From positions 3,627,501-3,691,500 of the forward strand of contig NZ_CP081966.1 in assembly GCF_019823065.1 (NCBI RefSeq): a stretch of 64,000 nt of DNA, in the 5' to 3' direction. This document shows, one piece after another, positions 55,803-63,302 of this stretch (its first letter is position 1; each line of letters opens with the position of its first letter). A model generated the notes under the pieces. It ran no database searches. It was not told the origin of the DNA and was given only the letters and a program-made list of their open reading frames with translations. The position numbers and the translations under genes were made by a program. This DNA comes from Pseudomonas mosselii (lineage in GTDB: Bacteria > Pseudomonadota > Gammaproteobacteria > Pseudomonadales > Pseudomonadaceae).

Positions 55803-56578
55803 AGCGCCCCCAAGTCATCAGCCCATGTCGTGTCGTTGAAGTCGGGACCATTGGCCTGTCGCCGGGGTGGGAACGGATGGACATTGCCTGGCGCCGGCAG
55901 CTCGTCATCCCAGCGCTTGCCGTTCAGCCAAGTGGCCGGGTGCGGAATGAACTGGCCGCCGTCCTTGGTCCAGTCCGGCGAAGCCGCCCAGGCAGCCAGC
56001 GCGCCAGCCATACGTTCGAACAGGTCGGCGTCGACTTTCAGCTTCGACCAAGCCTTCTCAGCATTGGCCTTGCCCACCTTCCGCGGATAGAGCTTCCAGA
56101 ACCGAACAAACAGGTCGCCGTCATCGCCCGATGACGAAGTCTTTTGATCTTGTTCTTTCTCTTCTCTTCTCTTCTCTTCTCTGGTCCGCGTTCTGTCCGC
56201 ATCGTCTGCGGACAAATTGCGGACAGAATCAGCCTTTCGAGAAACCCGCTTGCGCTCGCTATTGTTTGCTCGACGCTTCGCGCTGGCCCCGTTGTGCTCG
56301 TCAAAGCGAGGCATGACAAGGCTTCCCTCCTCATCGATATCTGCCCATTCGACATCAACCATGGCCTGGGTGAAGCCCGGCCAGCCGATCACCGCATCCA
56401 TAGCCTCAGTGGTGTAGCCGTGAAGCACACCGTCAGCAGAATGGGTGTCAAAGATGCTCCAGGCGACATGCAGTCCGCCGATAACCCGCAACCTGTCCGC
56501 ACGCAATGCGGACACCATGCGGAAAACTTTCGGATGCGTCTGAAGATCTACGCGCATTTTGATCCAGTCTCCGGCCAT
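55799..56578 (-). CDS. Phage replication initiator, O-like
   Basis: The 259-residue protein starts at 56578 (GGGAG upstream). N-terminal domain MAGDWIKMRVDLQTHPKVFR and RLRVIGGLHVAWSIFDTHSA is a winged helix of the DnaD/O-like type. A charged linker, TREEKRREEKEQ at about 134-145, is encoded by a pentanucleotide repeat. The C-terminal LFVRFWKLYPRKVGKANAEK is the conserved part of phage replication proteins. The gene contains two 21-bp palindromes (56194-56214 and 56494-56514) that may be the origin. Confidence 0.85.
   Translation of the reverse strand: MAGDWIKMRVDLQTHPKVFRMVSALRADRLRVIGGLHVAWSIFDTHSADGVLHGYTTEAMDAVIGWPGFTQAMVDVEWADIDEEGSLVMPRFDEHNGASAKRRANNSERKRVSRKADSVRNLSADDADRTRTREEKRREEKEQDQKTSSSGDDGDLFVRFWKLYPRKVGKANAEKAWSKLKVDADLFERMAGALAAWAASPDWTKDGGQFIPHPATWLNGKRWDDELPAPGNVHPFPPRRQANGPDFNDTTWADDLGAL
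56155..56182. repeat. CTCTT pentanucleotide repeat in the O-like gene
   Basis: About five tandem CTCTT units encode the charged linker TREEKRREEKE on the minus strand. A gain or loss of one unit would shift the reading frame. Confidence 0.8.
56194..56225. promoter_or_regulatory. Candidate replication origin repeats, cluster 1
   Basis: TGTCCGCA, 5 bases, TGCGGACA (56194-56214) is a perfect dyad, followed by a third half-site TGCGGACA at 56218-56225. It lies inside the O-like gene, as do the lambda iterons. Confidence 0.6.
56494..56514. promoter_or_regulatory. Candidate replication origin repeat, cluster 2
   Basis: TGTCCGCA, 5 bases, TGCGGACA: the same 8-5-8 dyad exactly 300 bases from the first, near the 5' end of the O-like gene. 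Confidence 0.6.
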
Positions 56579-57387
56579 TACTTGGCTCCCACGCCGACCA
56601 GGTCGACGAGTTCTTCGAAACGATCGATGTACCAGTGCGGCTGCGTTTCTCGCGGGCACTGAGGGCTGGTGATGTTCTTGCCGTAGCTCAGGCCCTTATC
56701 AGTCACAGACCAGAAGCACACAGGTTCGCGCTTGCTGTTCTGCCGGGTTCTAGCCTGGAGGAAGCCAAGCCCGGCCAGGGCACGGTTGAAGGCAGGGGCC
56801 GACGTGTTCACTCCGTGGCGCTTGAGCAGAGCTGTCACAGCCATGGTTGGCATTGAGCTTCCACCTGTGGCATCCGGTGGTGAGTCGATGGCGTAGCTCG
56901 GCAGGAACTGCCGGTCGAGCCCGTTGTTCTCGGCGATCTTGGTAAGCATCGCCAACTGGCTGGATGGGGCTGGCTTCAAAAGACGAGTGAAGCACTCCAT
57001 GATGGCGATTTCGCCGATGACTTTTGTGCCGGTAGCTCCCGCAGCAGCCCTAGACACATCACGCTCTTCCAGTTCGCGCCAGCGGCGGATCACCTTCATG
57101 CGCAGCGGTGCGCTGTAGCCTGCGAGCAAACAGTCGGTATGCTCGCGATCTAGGAGGTACTGGGTTTGCCGGCGATTGCGACCATCCAGGTAAATGTCCT
57201 CAAATTTGAGGACATCAGCGCCAAGGTCACTGAGCATCGCGAGGATGTCGCGCCTAACGTTGTCGTGTCTCTTGCCGGTCAGACTCGCAAGCTCCCTCGA
57301 AGACATCGTGCGCGCCACGAAATCACCGCCAGCATTTTGTGGCGCGGGCCTGGGCAGGGCCTGTACATCGTGTTGGTGGGTGTGCAT
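56578..57387 (-). CDS. Rha-family phage regulator
   Basis: The 269-residue protein has an N-terminal Rha domain: MSSRELASLTGKRHDNVRRD near 28-47, YLDGRNRRQTQYLLDREHTD, LLAGYSAPLRMKVIRRWREL. The rest includes TKVIGEIAIMECFTRLLKPA and a C-terminal winged-helix-like part (AFNRALAGLGFLQARTRQ). Rha proteins interfere with phage development in some hosts and are common in early operons. Confidence 0.9.
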   Translation of the reverse strand: MHTHQHDVQALPRPAPQNAGGDFVARTMSSRELASLTGKRHDNVRRDILAMLSDLGADVLKFEDIYLDGRNRRQTQYLLDREHTDCLLAGYSAPLRMKVIRRWRELEERDVSRAAAGATGTKVIGEIAIMECFTRLLKPAPSSQLAMLTKIAENNGLDRQFLPSYAIDSPPDATGGSSMPTMAVTALLKRHGVNTSAPAFNRALAGLGFLQARTRQNSKREPVCFWSVTDKGLSYGKNITSPQCPRETQPHWYIDRFEELVDLVGVGAK

Positions 57388-57416
57388 AATCGACTCCAGT
57401 CATATGCAGTTGAAGA

Positions 57417-57442
57417 AGCCGGGCCGCAATCCCGGCTTTTTT
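57417..57442 (+). terminator. Hairpin with rightward T-run in the early region
   Basis: GCCGGG and CCCGGC with six T on the + strand. It points against the leftward early operon and has no rightward gene before it; it may limit antisense transcription or act as an RNA structure in the leftward transcript. Confidence 0.5.
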
Positions 57443-57473
57443 GTGCCCGCAATTCGGGCTTATCAGGCCCTGG

Positions 57474-57653
57474 TCAGGGCCGTCGATGGAACGGCGTCAC
57501 TGAACCCCGTGGATTTCGGGGTTTTGTTCGGATGGCCAGTTCTCGACGGATCAGCTCGGCCGCCAGCGCACTAGGGCTCATACCCCGGCGTTCCGCCTCT
57601 CGCTCGAGCTGCTCCATCAATCCCTGGTCCAGGCCGACCTGTTCAGTAGGCAT
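57474..57653 (-). CDS. Small CopG/ribbon-helix-helix-like protein
   Basis: The 59-residue protein starts at 57653 (GGAGGAGGG upstream). LDQGLMEQLEREAERRGMSP then SALAAELIRRELA is the ribbon-helix-helix pattern of small DNA-binding regulators, followed by a basic Arg/Pro tail. Confidence 0.7.
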   Translation of the reverse strand: MPTEQVGLDQGLMEQLEREAERRGMSPSALAAELIRRELAIRTKPRNPRGSVTPFHRRP

Positions 57654-57671
57654 GGGCCCTCCTCCGGGCCT

Positions 57672-57860
57672 TCAGGCCACTTCTTGTTCAGCGGTAGTCT
57701 CCGAAGACAGGGCAGCCAGCTGCGCCTCCAGCAGCTCACGGCACAGCACAGCGCGCTGCGTACGGTGAAACGTCGCCAGCGCCTGGATCAGGTTGAAGGT
57801 GTCCTCGTCGACCCGGACCTTGATCTCGCGGTCATGCAGGTGCTTGGGGTTGGCGTACAT
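57672..57860 (-). CDS. Arc-like ribbon-helix-helix protein
   Basis: The 62-residue protein has REIKVRVDEDTFNLIQALAT and FHRTQRAVLCRELLEAQLAA, the strand-helix-helix layout of Arc-type DNA-binding proteins. It is the second gene of the leftward early operon. Confidence 0.75.
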   Translation of the reverse strand: MYANPKHLHDREIKVRVDEDTFNLIQALATFHRTQRAVLCRELLEAQLAALSSETTAEQEVA

Positions 57861-57890
57861 GCGGGGATTGCTCCTTGCTGTTGTAGGTGG

Positions 57891-58127
57891 TTACGCGGCG
57901 CCTTTCAGCGCTTTTCGGGCAAATGGGATGAGGTCCGGCCGCAGGCCGGCGATCGTGATCTCGCCGTCCGAGGCGTCCTGCAGTCGTTCGGCGAGTTCGG
58001 TAGAGGCCTTCCGGTGACCACCTGCGAGCTGCCACAGGTGGCCCACAGTGGTCTTCGCGTCGGCTGCGACCTGCTGCCGGCGTTCATTCGTGGGCCTGCC
58101 CAACCAATCACGGAGGTGATCATTCAT
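57891..58127 (-). CDS. Cro-like repressor (YdaS-type helix-turn-helix)
   Basis: The 78-residue protein starts at 58127 (AAGGAG 7 bases upstream). NDHLRDWLGRPTNERRQQVA and KASTELAERLQDASDGEITI follow the YdaS/Cro pattern. It is the first gene leftward of the operator region and faces the CI-type gene, the standard genetic-switch layout. Confidence 0.8.
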   Translation of the reverse strand: MNDHLRDWLGRPTNERRQQVAADAKTTVGHLWQLAGGHRKASTELAERLQDASDGEITIAGLRPDLIPFARKALKGAA

Positions 58128-58153
58128 GAGGGTTCTCCTTACACATAGAACGA

Positions 58154-58182
58154 AATTTAGCTCATGGCTAATTTCAGGGCAA
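58154..58182 (-). promoter_or_regulatory. Leftward early promoter (PR equivalent)
   Basis: Read leftward: -35 TTGCCC (58177-58182), 17 bases, -10 TAAATT (58154-58159). The operator at 58157-58171 covers the -10 and spacer. Confidence 0.7.
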
Positions 58183-58220
58183 GGATAATTTAGCTGTGCG
58201 CACATTTAGCAGCCAGCTAA
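58157..58220. promoter_or_regulatory. Repressor operators, right-operator equivalent
   Basis: Two perfect sites TTAGC-N5-GCTAA at 58157-58171 and 58206-58220, with a half-conserved one (TTAGC only) at 58190-58204 between them. The same motif recurs at 60794-60916. Confidence 0.85.
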
Positions 58221-58240
58221 ACACTGGCATTCTTCGCGTC

Positions 58241-59068
58241 ATGGATATCTACGAGATTCGCAAGCACAACCTGGTCAAGCTGATTGGTAGCCAGAGAAAA
58301 GGCTCCTGTGCCGAGCGCTGGGGGATGGCACCTGCGCACCTGAGCCAAATCCTTTCGGACAAGACCGCGAAGAACCTGGGCGACGATGTTGCCCGGAGGA
58401 TCGAGGGCATCGAAGGCCTGCCACGCGGATGGTTCGACTCGATCCCTTCGGATGATGAGCCGCGTGCTACAGCCCCGGATTCAGATGCCAGCGGGAAGTC
58501 GGCCGCAGACTTGGTCAAGCAGATGCTGGCGAAAAGCGGCAAGGGGATTCCAGAGGAGACGCGACAGCGATTGCTGGCAGCGGCCGAGGAGCCGGCAGCC
58601 ACCAACGTGATCACGGCCGACTTCTCTCGCCCAGGCCTGGTTGGTGATGAGGTGTGGATCGCGCACTACGATATCCGCGCAGCGATGGGCGGCGGCCAGG
58701 CGGTACAGGACTATCCGGAAATGCTCCAGGATGTGCGCGTCAGCCCGCGGCACCTGCGTGAGCTAGGCGTGGAGTTCACCGAGCACTTCCACCTAAAGCT
58801 GGTCACCGGATGGAGTCAGTCGATGGAGCCCACGATCAAACACCGGGACCCGCTGATCGTCGACGTCAGCATCCGCGAGTTCGTCGGCGATGGGATCTAC
58901 CTGTTCTCTTGGGGCGACCATATCTACATCAAGCGGCTGCAGATAGCGGACGAAGATCACTTCGAGATGATCTCGGACAACAGCAAGCACAAGGATCGGA
59001 TGATCCGACGGGAAGAAACCTACATCCAGGCCCGCGTGCTGCTGGTCTGGAACGCGCACTTGGTGTAG
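58241..59068 (+). CDS. CI-type prophage repressor (S24 family)
   Basis: The 275-residue protein starts at 58241. An N-terminal helix-turn-helix covers about residues 12-45 (CAERWGMAPAHLSQILSDKT). The C-terminal LexA/S24 self-cleaving domain has catalytic Ser194 in GWSQSMEP and Lys231 in YIKRLQ, 37 residues apart as in LexA. There is no Shine-Dalgarno-like sequence before the ATG, so it may be translated from a very short leader, as lambda cI is. It should hold the prophage silent by binding the TTAGC-N5-GCTAA sites and be cleaved after RecA activation. Confidence 0.92.
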   Translation: MDIYEIRKHNLVKLIGSQRKGSCAERWGMAPAHLSQILSDKTAKNLGDDVARRIEGIEGLPRGWFDSIPSDDEPRATAPDSDASGKSAADLVKQMLAKSGKGIPEETRQRLLAAAEEPAATNVITADFSRPGLVGDEVWIAHYDIRAAMGGGQAVQDYPEMLQDVRVSPRHLRELGVEFTEHFHLKLVTGWSQSMEPTIKHRDPLIVDVSIREFVGDGIYLFSWGDHIYIKRLQIADEDHFEMISDNSKHKDRMIRREETYIQARVLLVWNAHLV

Positions 59069-59070
59069 CC

Positions 59071-59306
59071 ATGCCTCTGACAAAGCCCAACCAAGAACTC
59101 CTCCGCGACCTCCAAGGCTTGCCAGCGACCTGAAGTGGTCAGCCGTCGAGCTGATGCGTATTGCGGTGCGCCTGAGTGAATCCGGAAACGAGGCCGACGC
59201 CCAGGCAGTGATCAGGATCTGCCAGGCGATGCAGGCTGGGGAGGATCGGCTAGCTGAGTATGGGGAAGAGGTGAAGGTGGGCGTGGTTTCTAGGCTGCCA
59301 GAGTGA
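59071..59306 (+). pseudogene. Small gene with likely frameshift
   Basis: ATG at 59071 gives MPLTKPNQELLRDLQGLPAT and a stop. The next frame then continues sensibly as ASDLKWSAVELMRIAVRLSE and AVIRICQAMQAGEDRLAEYG to a stop at 59304-59306. The two parts read as one protein of about 78 residues with a frameshift near 59128. A shorter intact product from ATG 59154 (50 residues) is possible. Confidence 0.4.
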
Positions 59307-59362
59307 CTTCCAGCAGGGCTAGGGCCTGCTGAAATGACCAAGATTCAAAATGGAGAATGCCA

Positions 59363-59647
59363 ATGAAGGCGAGGGATGATGGAAAAGCATACGCTCAGGA
59401 TGTGTCACTTGAGGAGCTGCGAGATTTCGTCCTGAGTAACAACCTCAACAAAGCTGGATGCCGGTACTGCGGAAGCGATACGTGGGACATTCCCTCCCAT
59501 CAAGGTCGCCCGATTGTCATCAATCTGCCCACCCCTTACAGCCATCCCGCCGGAATCAATGCTTTTTACATTTCCTGTGCTCGATGCGGAGGGATGGAAA
59601 CCTTCTCGGCCCAGATTGTCGTTTCTCGGTTAATGGGGTGGCTCTAA
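59363..59647 (+). CDS. Zinc-ribbon-like small protein
   Basis: The 94-residue protein starts at 59363 (GGAG 8 bases upstream). Two CxxC pairs, GCRYCGSDTW and ISCARCGGME, suggest a zinc ribbon. It overlaps the next gene start by one base (TAATG). Confidence 0.65.
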   Translation: MKARDDGKAYAQDVSLEELRDFVLSNNLNKAGCRYCGSDTWDIPSHQGRPIVINLPTPYSHPAGINAFYISCARCGGMETFSAQIVVSRLMGWL

Positions 59648-60078
59648 TGCAAGCCATTCAGTTTCTTGAAACGATTGAGGCTGGTGCTGGCATTTCGGAG
59701 CCGGTACGCTTTTCTATTAAGCCAGCCGGCAAAAAGGTGCGATTTTCCATACAGGCGCCCAAAAGGCCAGGGCTTGAATCATTCAGCTACCATTCCCATG
59801 TAGGTACGGTCGATTCGTTCGCTTACACTAGATACAGTATAACGTTCAAATCTCGTCGCCATAGGAGGGGAGCTATGATCAGTTTTTTGAAGTTCGACAA
59901 TCGCGACCTATCCATGATGGTGGGGTTGGCCACCTTGGCAGGGGCTGTTTCTGGCGAAATCTCCAAAGCTCTCTTTGGGGCGCCGCCTGTCAACATCATG
60001 TCGCTCGGTATAGTGCTGGCCGCCTTCATATCTGGCCGATACCTAGCGAGCTGGCTGGGGCTGAAGGCCAATGACTGA
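59647..60078 (+). CDS. Protein with C-terminal membrane helices
   Basis: The 143-residue protein starts at 59647 and is coupled to the previous stop. A soluble N-terminal half (MQAIQFLETIEAGAGISEPV) precedes two hydrophobic stretches, MMVGLATLAGAVSG and IMSLGIVLAAFISG. With the neighbouring zinc-ribbon and membrane genes it forms a three-gene unit next to the repressor. That is a usual place for lysogeny-expressed exclusion genes; the role is inferred. Confidence 0.6.
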   Translation: MQAIQFLETIEAGAGISEPVRFSIKPAGKKVRFSIQAPKRPGLESFSYHSHVGTVDSFAYTRYSITFKSRRHRRGAMISFLKFDNRDLSMMVGLATLAGAVSGEISKALFGAPPVNIMSLGIVLAAFISGRYLASWLGLKAND

Positions 60079-60391
60079 ATACCTAACGCTGTACTTCCTG
60101 AATCTATGGAAAATAACAGCCGGCTTCTGCCTTATCATTTTCGTGCTCCATATGTTTTGGGCCAGAAAATCTGATGACAGTCTTCAGGTCGCGCTGGGTA
60201 AGCTCGTGTCTGCCGCAGGCGTGCCCAACGGGATAGCTTTTGTCGCTTGCTCTTTTTATCCCGAGTTCATAGTGAAGATGGAGGGGGCCTCCTGGGCATT
60301 CTTCATAGCCGGCCTGGTGCTTGTGGTTGTTACCGCTAGGGATATTGCCAAGCCGAAACGGAGAGCCTCGAATCCACTGACTGCAGACTGA
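60071..60391 (+). CDS. Small membrane protein
   Basis: The 106-residue protein has three or more hydrophobic segments (LWKITAGFCLIIFVLHMFWA, FIAGLVLVVVTARD). It overlaps the previous gene by 8 bases and is followed by a terminator. No known family. Confidence 0.65.
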   Translation: MTEYLTLYFLNLWKITAGFCLIIFVLHMFWARKSDDSLQVALGKLVSAAGVPNGIAFVACSFYPEFIVKMEGASWAFFIAGLVLVVVTARDIAKPKRRASNPLTAD

Positions 60392-60406
60392 GATAGGCAC
60401 ACGAAT

Positions 60407-60437
60407 AGCCCGCATAGCAGTGCGGGCTTTTCTTTGC
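60407..60437 (+). terminator. Terminator after the repressor-linked genes
   Basis: AGCCCGC and GCGGGCT (8-base loop) are followed by TTTTCTTTG. It ends the 59363-60391 transcript. Confidence 0.85.
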
Positions 60438-60440
60438 CTG

Positions 60441-60749
60441 TCAGAAAGGTGCCTCGTCGATATCGCTCTCTTCGAGGCCGACCACACTGTCGGCTTCCGC
60501 CCTCTCCCACTGCAGGATCACCGATCCGTCATCACAGAAGGTCATATCCAAGCCGTCGGTCTCGGCCAGCAGCTCCATGATTGCCTCCCAATCCTGATCG
60601 CTGTCCGTGTCCAATCGATGGATCAGCACCCTCCTCCCTAACTGCGCCAGCGGCGAGTTGATCATCGCCGACACCCGCAAACCCAGGCGCTCCAGGCCGG
60701 TCAGTTCGGGGCGCACGGCCATTGAGGTGTCTTCGAGTACTGCTGCCAT
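60441..60749 (-). CDS. DUF1654-like phage protein
   Basis: The 102-residue protein has ERLGLRVSAMINSPLAQLGR, VLIHRLDTDSDQDWEAIMEL and DDGSVILQW, the DUF1654 pattern common in Pseudomonas prophages. A strong site (GGAGG) precedes the ATG at 60749. Function unknown. It is the only leftward gene in this part. Confidence 0.8.
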   Translation of the reverse strand: MAAVLEDTSMAVRPELTGLERLGLRVSAMINSPLAQLGRRVLIHRLDTDSDQDWEAIMELLAETDGLDMTFCDDGSVILQWERAEADSVVGLEESDIDEAPF

Positions 60750-60793
60750 TTCCTACCTCCGATACTGTATATCCGTACAGATTTATCGGAATC

Positions 60794-60916
60794 ATAGCTC
60801 AGTGCTAAACGAAGCGTAAAGTCGCAGCCGCTGGCAAAACGGTTCAGCCGGCTGTTTGTCGCTCGGCGAAAATAATTTAGCTCTGAGCTATTGACGATAT
60901 TTTAGCTTGGGGCTAA
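60794..60916. promoter_or_regulatory. Repressor operators, left-operator equivalent
   Basis: Copies of TTAGC-N5-GCTAA: 60794-60808 (ATAGC at one side), 60877-60891 (GCTAT at one side) and 60902-60916 (perfect). Confidence 0.85.
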
Positions 60917-60919
60917 ATT
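60891..60919 (+). promoter_or_regulatory. Rightward early promoter (PL equivalent)
   Basis: -35 TTGACG (60891-60896), 17 bases, -10 TAAATT (60914-60919). The perfect operator at 60902-60916 lies over the spacer and -10, and another touches the -35. Confidence 0.8.
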
Positions 60920-61264
60920 TCACCTTAAGCAGTCACCAACCAGGGACTGCCGAGGCCCTCACAGGCCGCCGCTCTTTCACATCGATGGGAACCTCGCGGA
61001 TCGATCCCGGCAACGGTACAGCGCGAGCAATAAATTCGATCCCCATGCCAGCTCTGGAACTGGCCAGCTCGAAGTCAAGCGCATACGGCGCGGATGGAGG
61101 GCTGAGCTGCAACGCTCCCTGCCAGGTAGCCCTCAGAACGGGCTGATGCACTGGTACAGCGGGCCACGCCGGAGAACCGGTGGAGGCTGCAGCAAGCAAG
61201 ACCACGAGATTCACTGATGCCGCTTCGATGAGGCGGCATTGGGAACCCACTGGAGGAATACAGG

Positions 61265-61450
61265 ATGAACAAAGTCCTTCGCATCACCCTTGCTGGCGAG
61301 CGCGAGGTGTTCGCCGACAGCGACCTGGCCGCCTGCATCCGCGAGGCCAACCGACTCAACACGGAGCGCGGCTACCGCAACGGCGTGTGCGTGGTCGAGC
61401 TGGCAGACGGGCAGCGAATGACAGCTGCTGACTGCAAAGCTGCGGCATGA
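61265..61450 (+). CDS. Small early phage protein
   Basis: The 61-residue protein (MNKVLRITLAGEREVFADSD) has GGAGGAA upstream. No known family. First supported gene after the rightward early promoter. Confidence 0.65.
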   Translation: MNKVLRITLAGEREVFADSDLAACIREANRLNTERGYRNGVCVVELADGQRMTAADCKAAA

Positions 61451-61511
61451 CGACTTCACTGGCTGGCCTTGGCGACAGGGCCAGACGGGAAATCAACCAG
61501 GGAGCAGCACC

Positions 61512-61823
61512 GTGAACAAAGAAGAGATCTACGACGAGCAGATCAGCCCGCTGATGCAGCAGATCATTGCCATCTGCAAGGACAAGGGAATCGCAATGCA
61601 GGCCAGCTTCGACATTGCTCACGATGGCGAAGGCCCGAACGGCGAGGATTGCTCGTCTCTGACGTGCACAACTCACCTCCCTGACGGTGAAGGCAAGTTC
61701 AACGAGCGCTTCGACAAGGCAAACCAAATCATTCGCCAGGGTCACCGCTCGCACAGCGCTCCGGTGATGCACCTCACAACCGTGAACGCCGATGGCTCAA
61801 AGACTTTGACCGCGATTATCTGA
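61512..61823 (+). CDS. Small early phage protein
   Basis: The 103-residue protein (MNKEEIYDEQISPLMQQIIA) is acidic, with a beta-rich centre (MQASFDIAHDGEGPNGEDCS). No known family. GGGAG precedes the GTG-free ATG start. Confidence 0.7.
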   Translation: MNKEEIYDEQISPLMQQIIAICKDKGIAMQASFDIAHDGEGPNGEDCSSLTCTTHLPDGEGKFNERFDKANQIIRQGHRSHSAPVMHLTTVNADGSKTLTAII

Positions 61824-62109
61824 ACAACCAGCGCCACGTCAGCCTGACGTTAACTGCCCGATCACCTGGTTACCCATCACCAGGCTGCATCGGAGTGTGA
61901 TCTGTGAGACGTGGCCGCTGAAACCCAAGCGCCTAGAGGATGCGCCGAAACGCGGATACGGGGCGCTCAACACCAGATCACACCCCGATGCATCCCGCAT
62001 CCCATTCCCTTCACTTAGACCGCATTGGCAGGCGCCAGGCCACCTTTCACGGTGGGTTTGGTCACCTTCGCCTGGCTCCTGGCCAATGCGGTTGTCGAGG
62101 ATAACCAAA

Positions 62110-62388
62110 ATGCACAATTGCACCGATACCCAGGCCGTGTGCCGGGGCTACGGCCTCAAGTTGCGCGGGTCGCCTTCTTGGAAAGGCGGCCTGGCCTATC
62201 ACCCCGACCCGAAAGGCGAAGTACACTGCTGCCACTACGGCGGCTGGGTGTGCTCGCGGCGCTGTGACATCAAGGCCTGCGTCGAGCTGGAAGGAACCAT
62301 GCCCGGATGTGGCGGGGTAAACAGCTTCGAGCGACTCTCCCCCTATGCCAAAGAGAGCATCAATCGCCATTGGCCGGAGGCAGCATGA
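62110..62388 (+). CDS. Cysteine-rich small phage protein
   Basis: The 92-residue protein starts at 62110 (GAGG upstream). MHNCTDTQAVCRGYGLKLRG and VHCCHYGGWVCSRRCDIKAC contain nine cysteines, suggesting zinc binding. The longer frame from 61897 lacks a site. The preceding 286 bases (61824-62109) hold no supported gene. Confidence 0.6.
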   Translation: MHNCTDTQAVCRGYGLKLRGSPSWKGGLAYHPDPKGEVHCCHYGGWVCSRRCDIKACVELEGTMPGCGGVNSFERLSPYAKESINRHWPEAA

Positions 62389-62642
62389 GCGGCTGGATCA
62401 AGTGCAGCGACAGGCTGCCCGAGCTACAGGACGACTCTGTTCTCGCTTACGCCGACGGAACCTCGCCCCACGCTGGGCGGCATGCATGGCCGAAGGGCGG
62501 GATGGACATGGTTCACATCGAGGACTATTTCCGCGATGTCACCGCCGGCCTGGATGAAGCCGGCAACCAGCTCTACACGAAGATGTACTTGAGCAATGGC
62601 GTCACCCACTGGCAGCCCCTCCCTTCCCCGCCCACCGAGTAA
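62385..62642 (+). CDS. DUF551-like phage protein
   Basis: The 85-residue protein has SGWIKCSDRLPE at the start and VTHWQPLPSPP at the end, the DUF551 signature. Its start overlaps the previous stop. Function unknown. Confidence 0.85.
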   Translation: MSGWIKCSDRLPELQDDSVLAYADGTSPHAGRHAWPKGGMDMVHIEDYFRDVTAGLDEAGNQLYTKMYLSNGVTHWQPLPSPPTE

Positions 62643-62662
62643 CCCACCACCTGGAGGCGACC

Positions 62663-62908
62663 ATGTCCAGGGAGCATGAGCTTTACGCGGACAGCGCCCA
62701 GGCCCGCGAAATGGATCGCCGGCTCACAGGCGACTCCTCCTGGGTGGATATCGACTCAAGGCAAGCCAAAGCCAACAACCAGGTCTGGCTACAGATGATC
62801 CGCGAGCAGGAGGAACACCACCGCAACCAGATGCGCAGCAAGATCGCCGCGGCGGTGGATCAGATCGGAAATCGATGGGGCTACATGGGTACCAGGAGGC
62901 CGCAGTGA
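62663..62908 (+). CDS. Small early phage protein
   Basis: The 81-residue helical, charged protein (MSREHELYADSAQAREMDRR) follows GGAGG. No known family. Confidence 0.65.
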   Translation: MSREHELYADSAQAREMDRRLTGDSSWVDIDSRQAKANNQVWLQMIREQEEHHRNQMRSKIAAAVDQIGNRWGYMGTRRPQ

Positions 62909-63135
62909 ACAAGAAGACCAGGCAGGACGTTGTCGACATCATCGAGTCGCGGTTCACGCAGATCTGTGCGTCGTTCAGCGACATCTTGCGCGGCGAGCTG
63001 GAAATGGCGATCGACCTTGCCGGGCTCACTGACGCCATCGGTCTTGATCAACAGCGCAACTACAAGCAGCGCCTGAACAAAATCATTGAGCGCAACAGCC
63101 AGCAGTTGCAGGAAGCGCTCGGGAGGGTTGCATGA
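62905..63135 (+). CDS. Small helical phage protein
   Basis: The 76-residue protein starts at GTG 62905 after AGGAGG, with a 4-base overlap of the previous gene. MNKKTRQDVVDIIESRFTQI and later helices. No known family. Confidence 0.65.
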   Translation: MNKKTRQDVVDIIESRFTQICASFSDILRGELEMAIDLAGLTDAIGLDQQRNYKQRLNKIIERNSQQLQEALGRVA

Positions 63136-63302
63136 GCACCGCACCAGTAGAGTCCCTGATCGACGAACAGCTTGAACAGATCGAGCGGAGCCTGGCGATT
63201 ATCAGCGTGGGGCTGCCGCGCGAATGGCCAGTGCAGAAACTGCGCCCTGAGATAGTAGCGGCGCTTAAGGCTGGCCAGATCGCGGTGAGGCCACAGCCAT
63301 GA
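63132..63302 (+). CDS. 56-residue phage peptide
   Basis: ATG at 63132 overlaps the previous stop; MSTAPVESLIDEQLEQIERS. The tight ATGA coupling on both sides supports it as real. Function unknown. Confidence 0.6.
   Translation: MSTAPVESLIDEQLEQIERSLAIISVGLPREWPVQKLRPEIVAALKAGQIAVRPQP

Larger units (their letters stand above)
60750..61264. other. Left operator region and leader of the rightward early operon
   Basis: Between the DUF1654 gene and 61265 no gene is convincingly supported; a frame from 60907 starts inside the -10 and has no ribosome site. The region holds three operator copies, a strong promoter and a roughly 340-base leader, where an antitermination site would be expected. Confidence 0.5.

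Noticed and set aside
57166..57768. A 200-residue + strand frame in the early region
   Set aside because: It is antisense to Rha and two small DNA-binding protein genes that have strong ribosome sites and overlap in typical phage fashion.
60907..61146. A 79-residue frame at the start of the rightward early transcript
   Set aside because: Its start codon falls inside the -10 region of the promoter and has no ribosome site, so it would not be transcribed whole.
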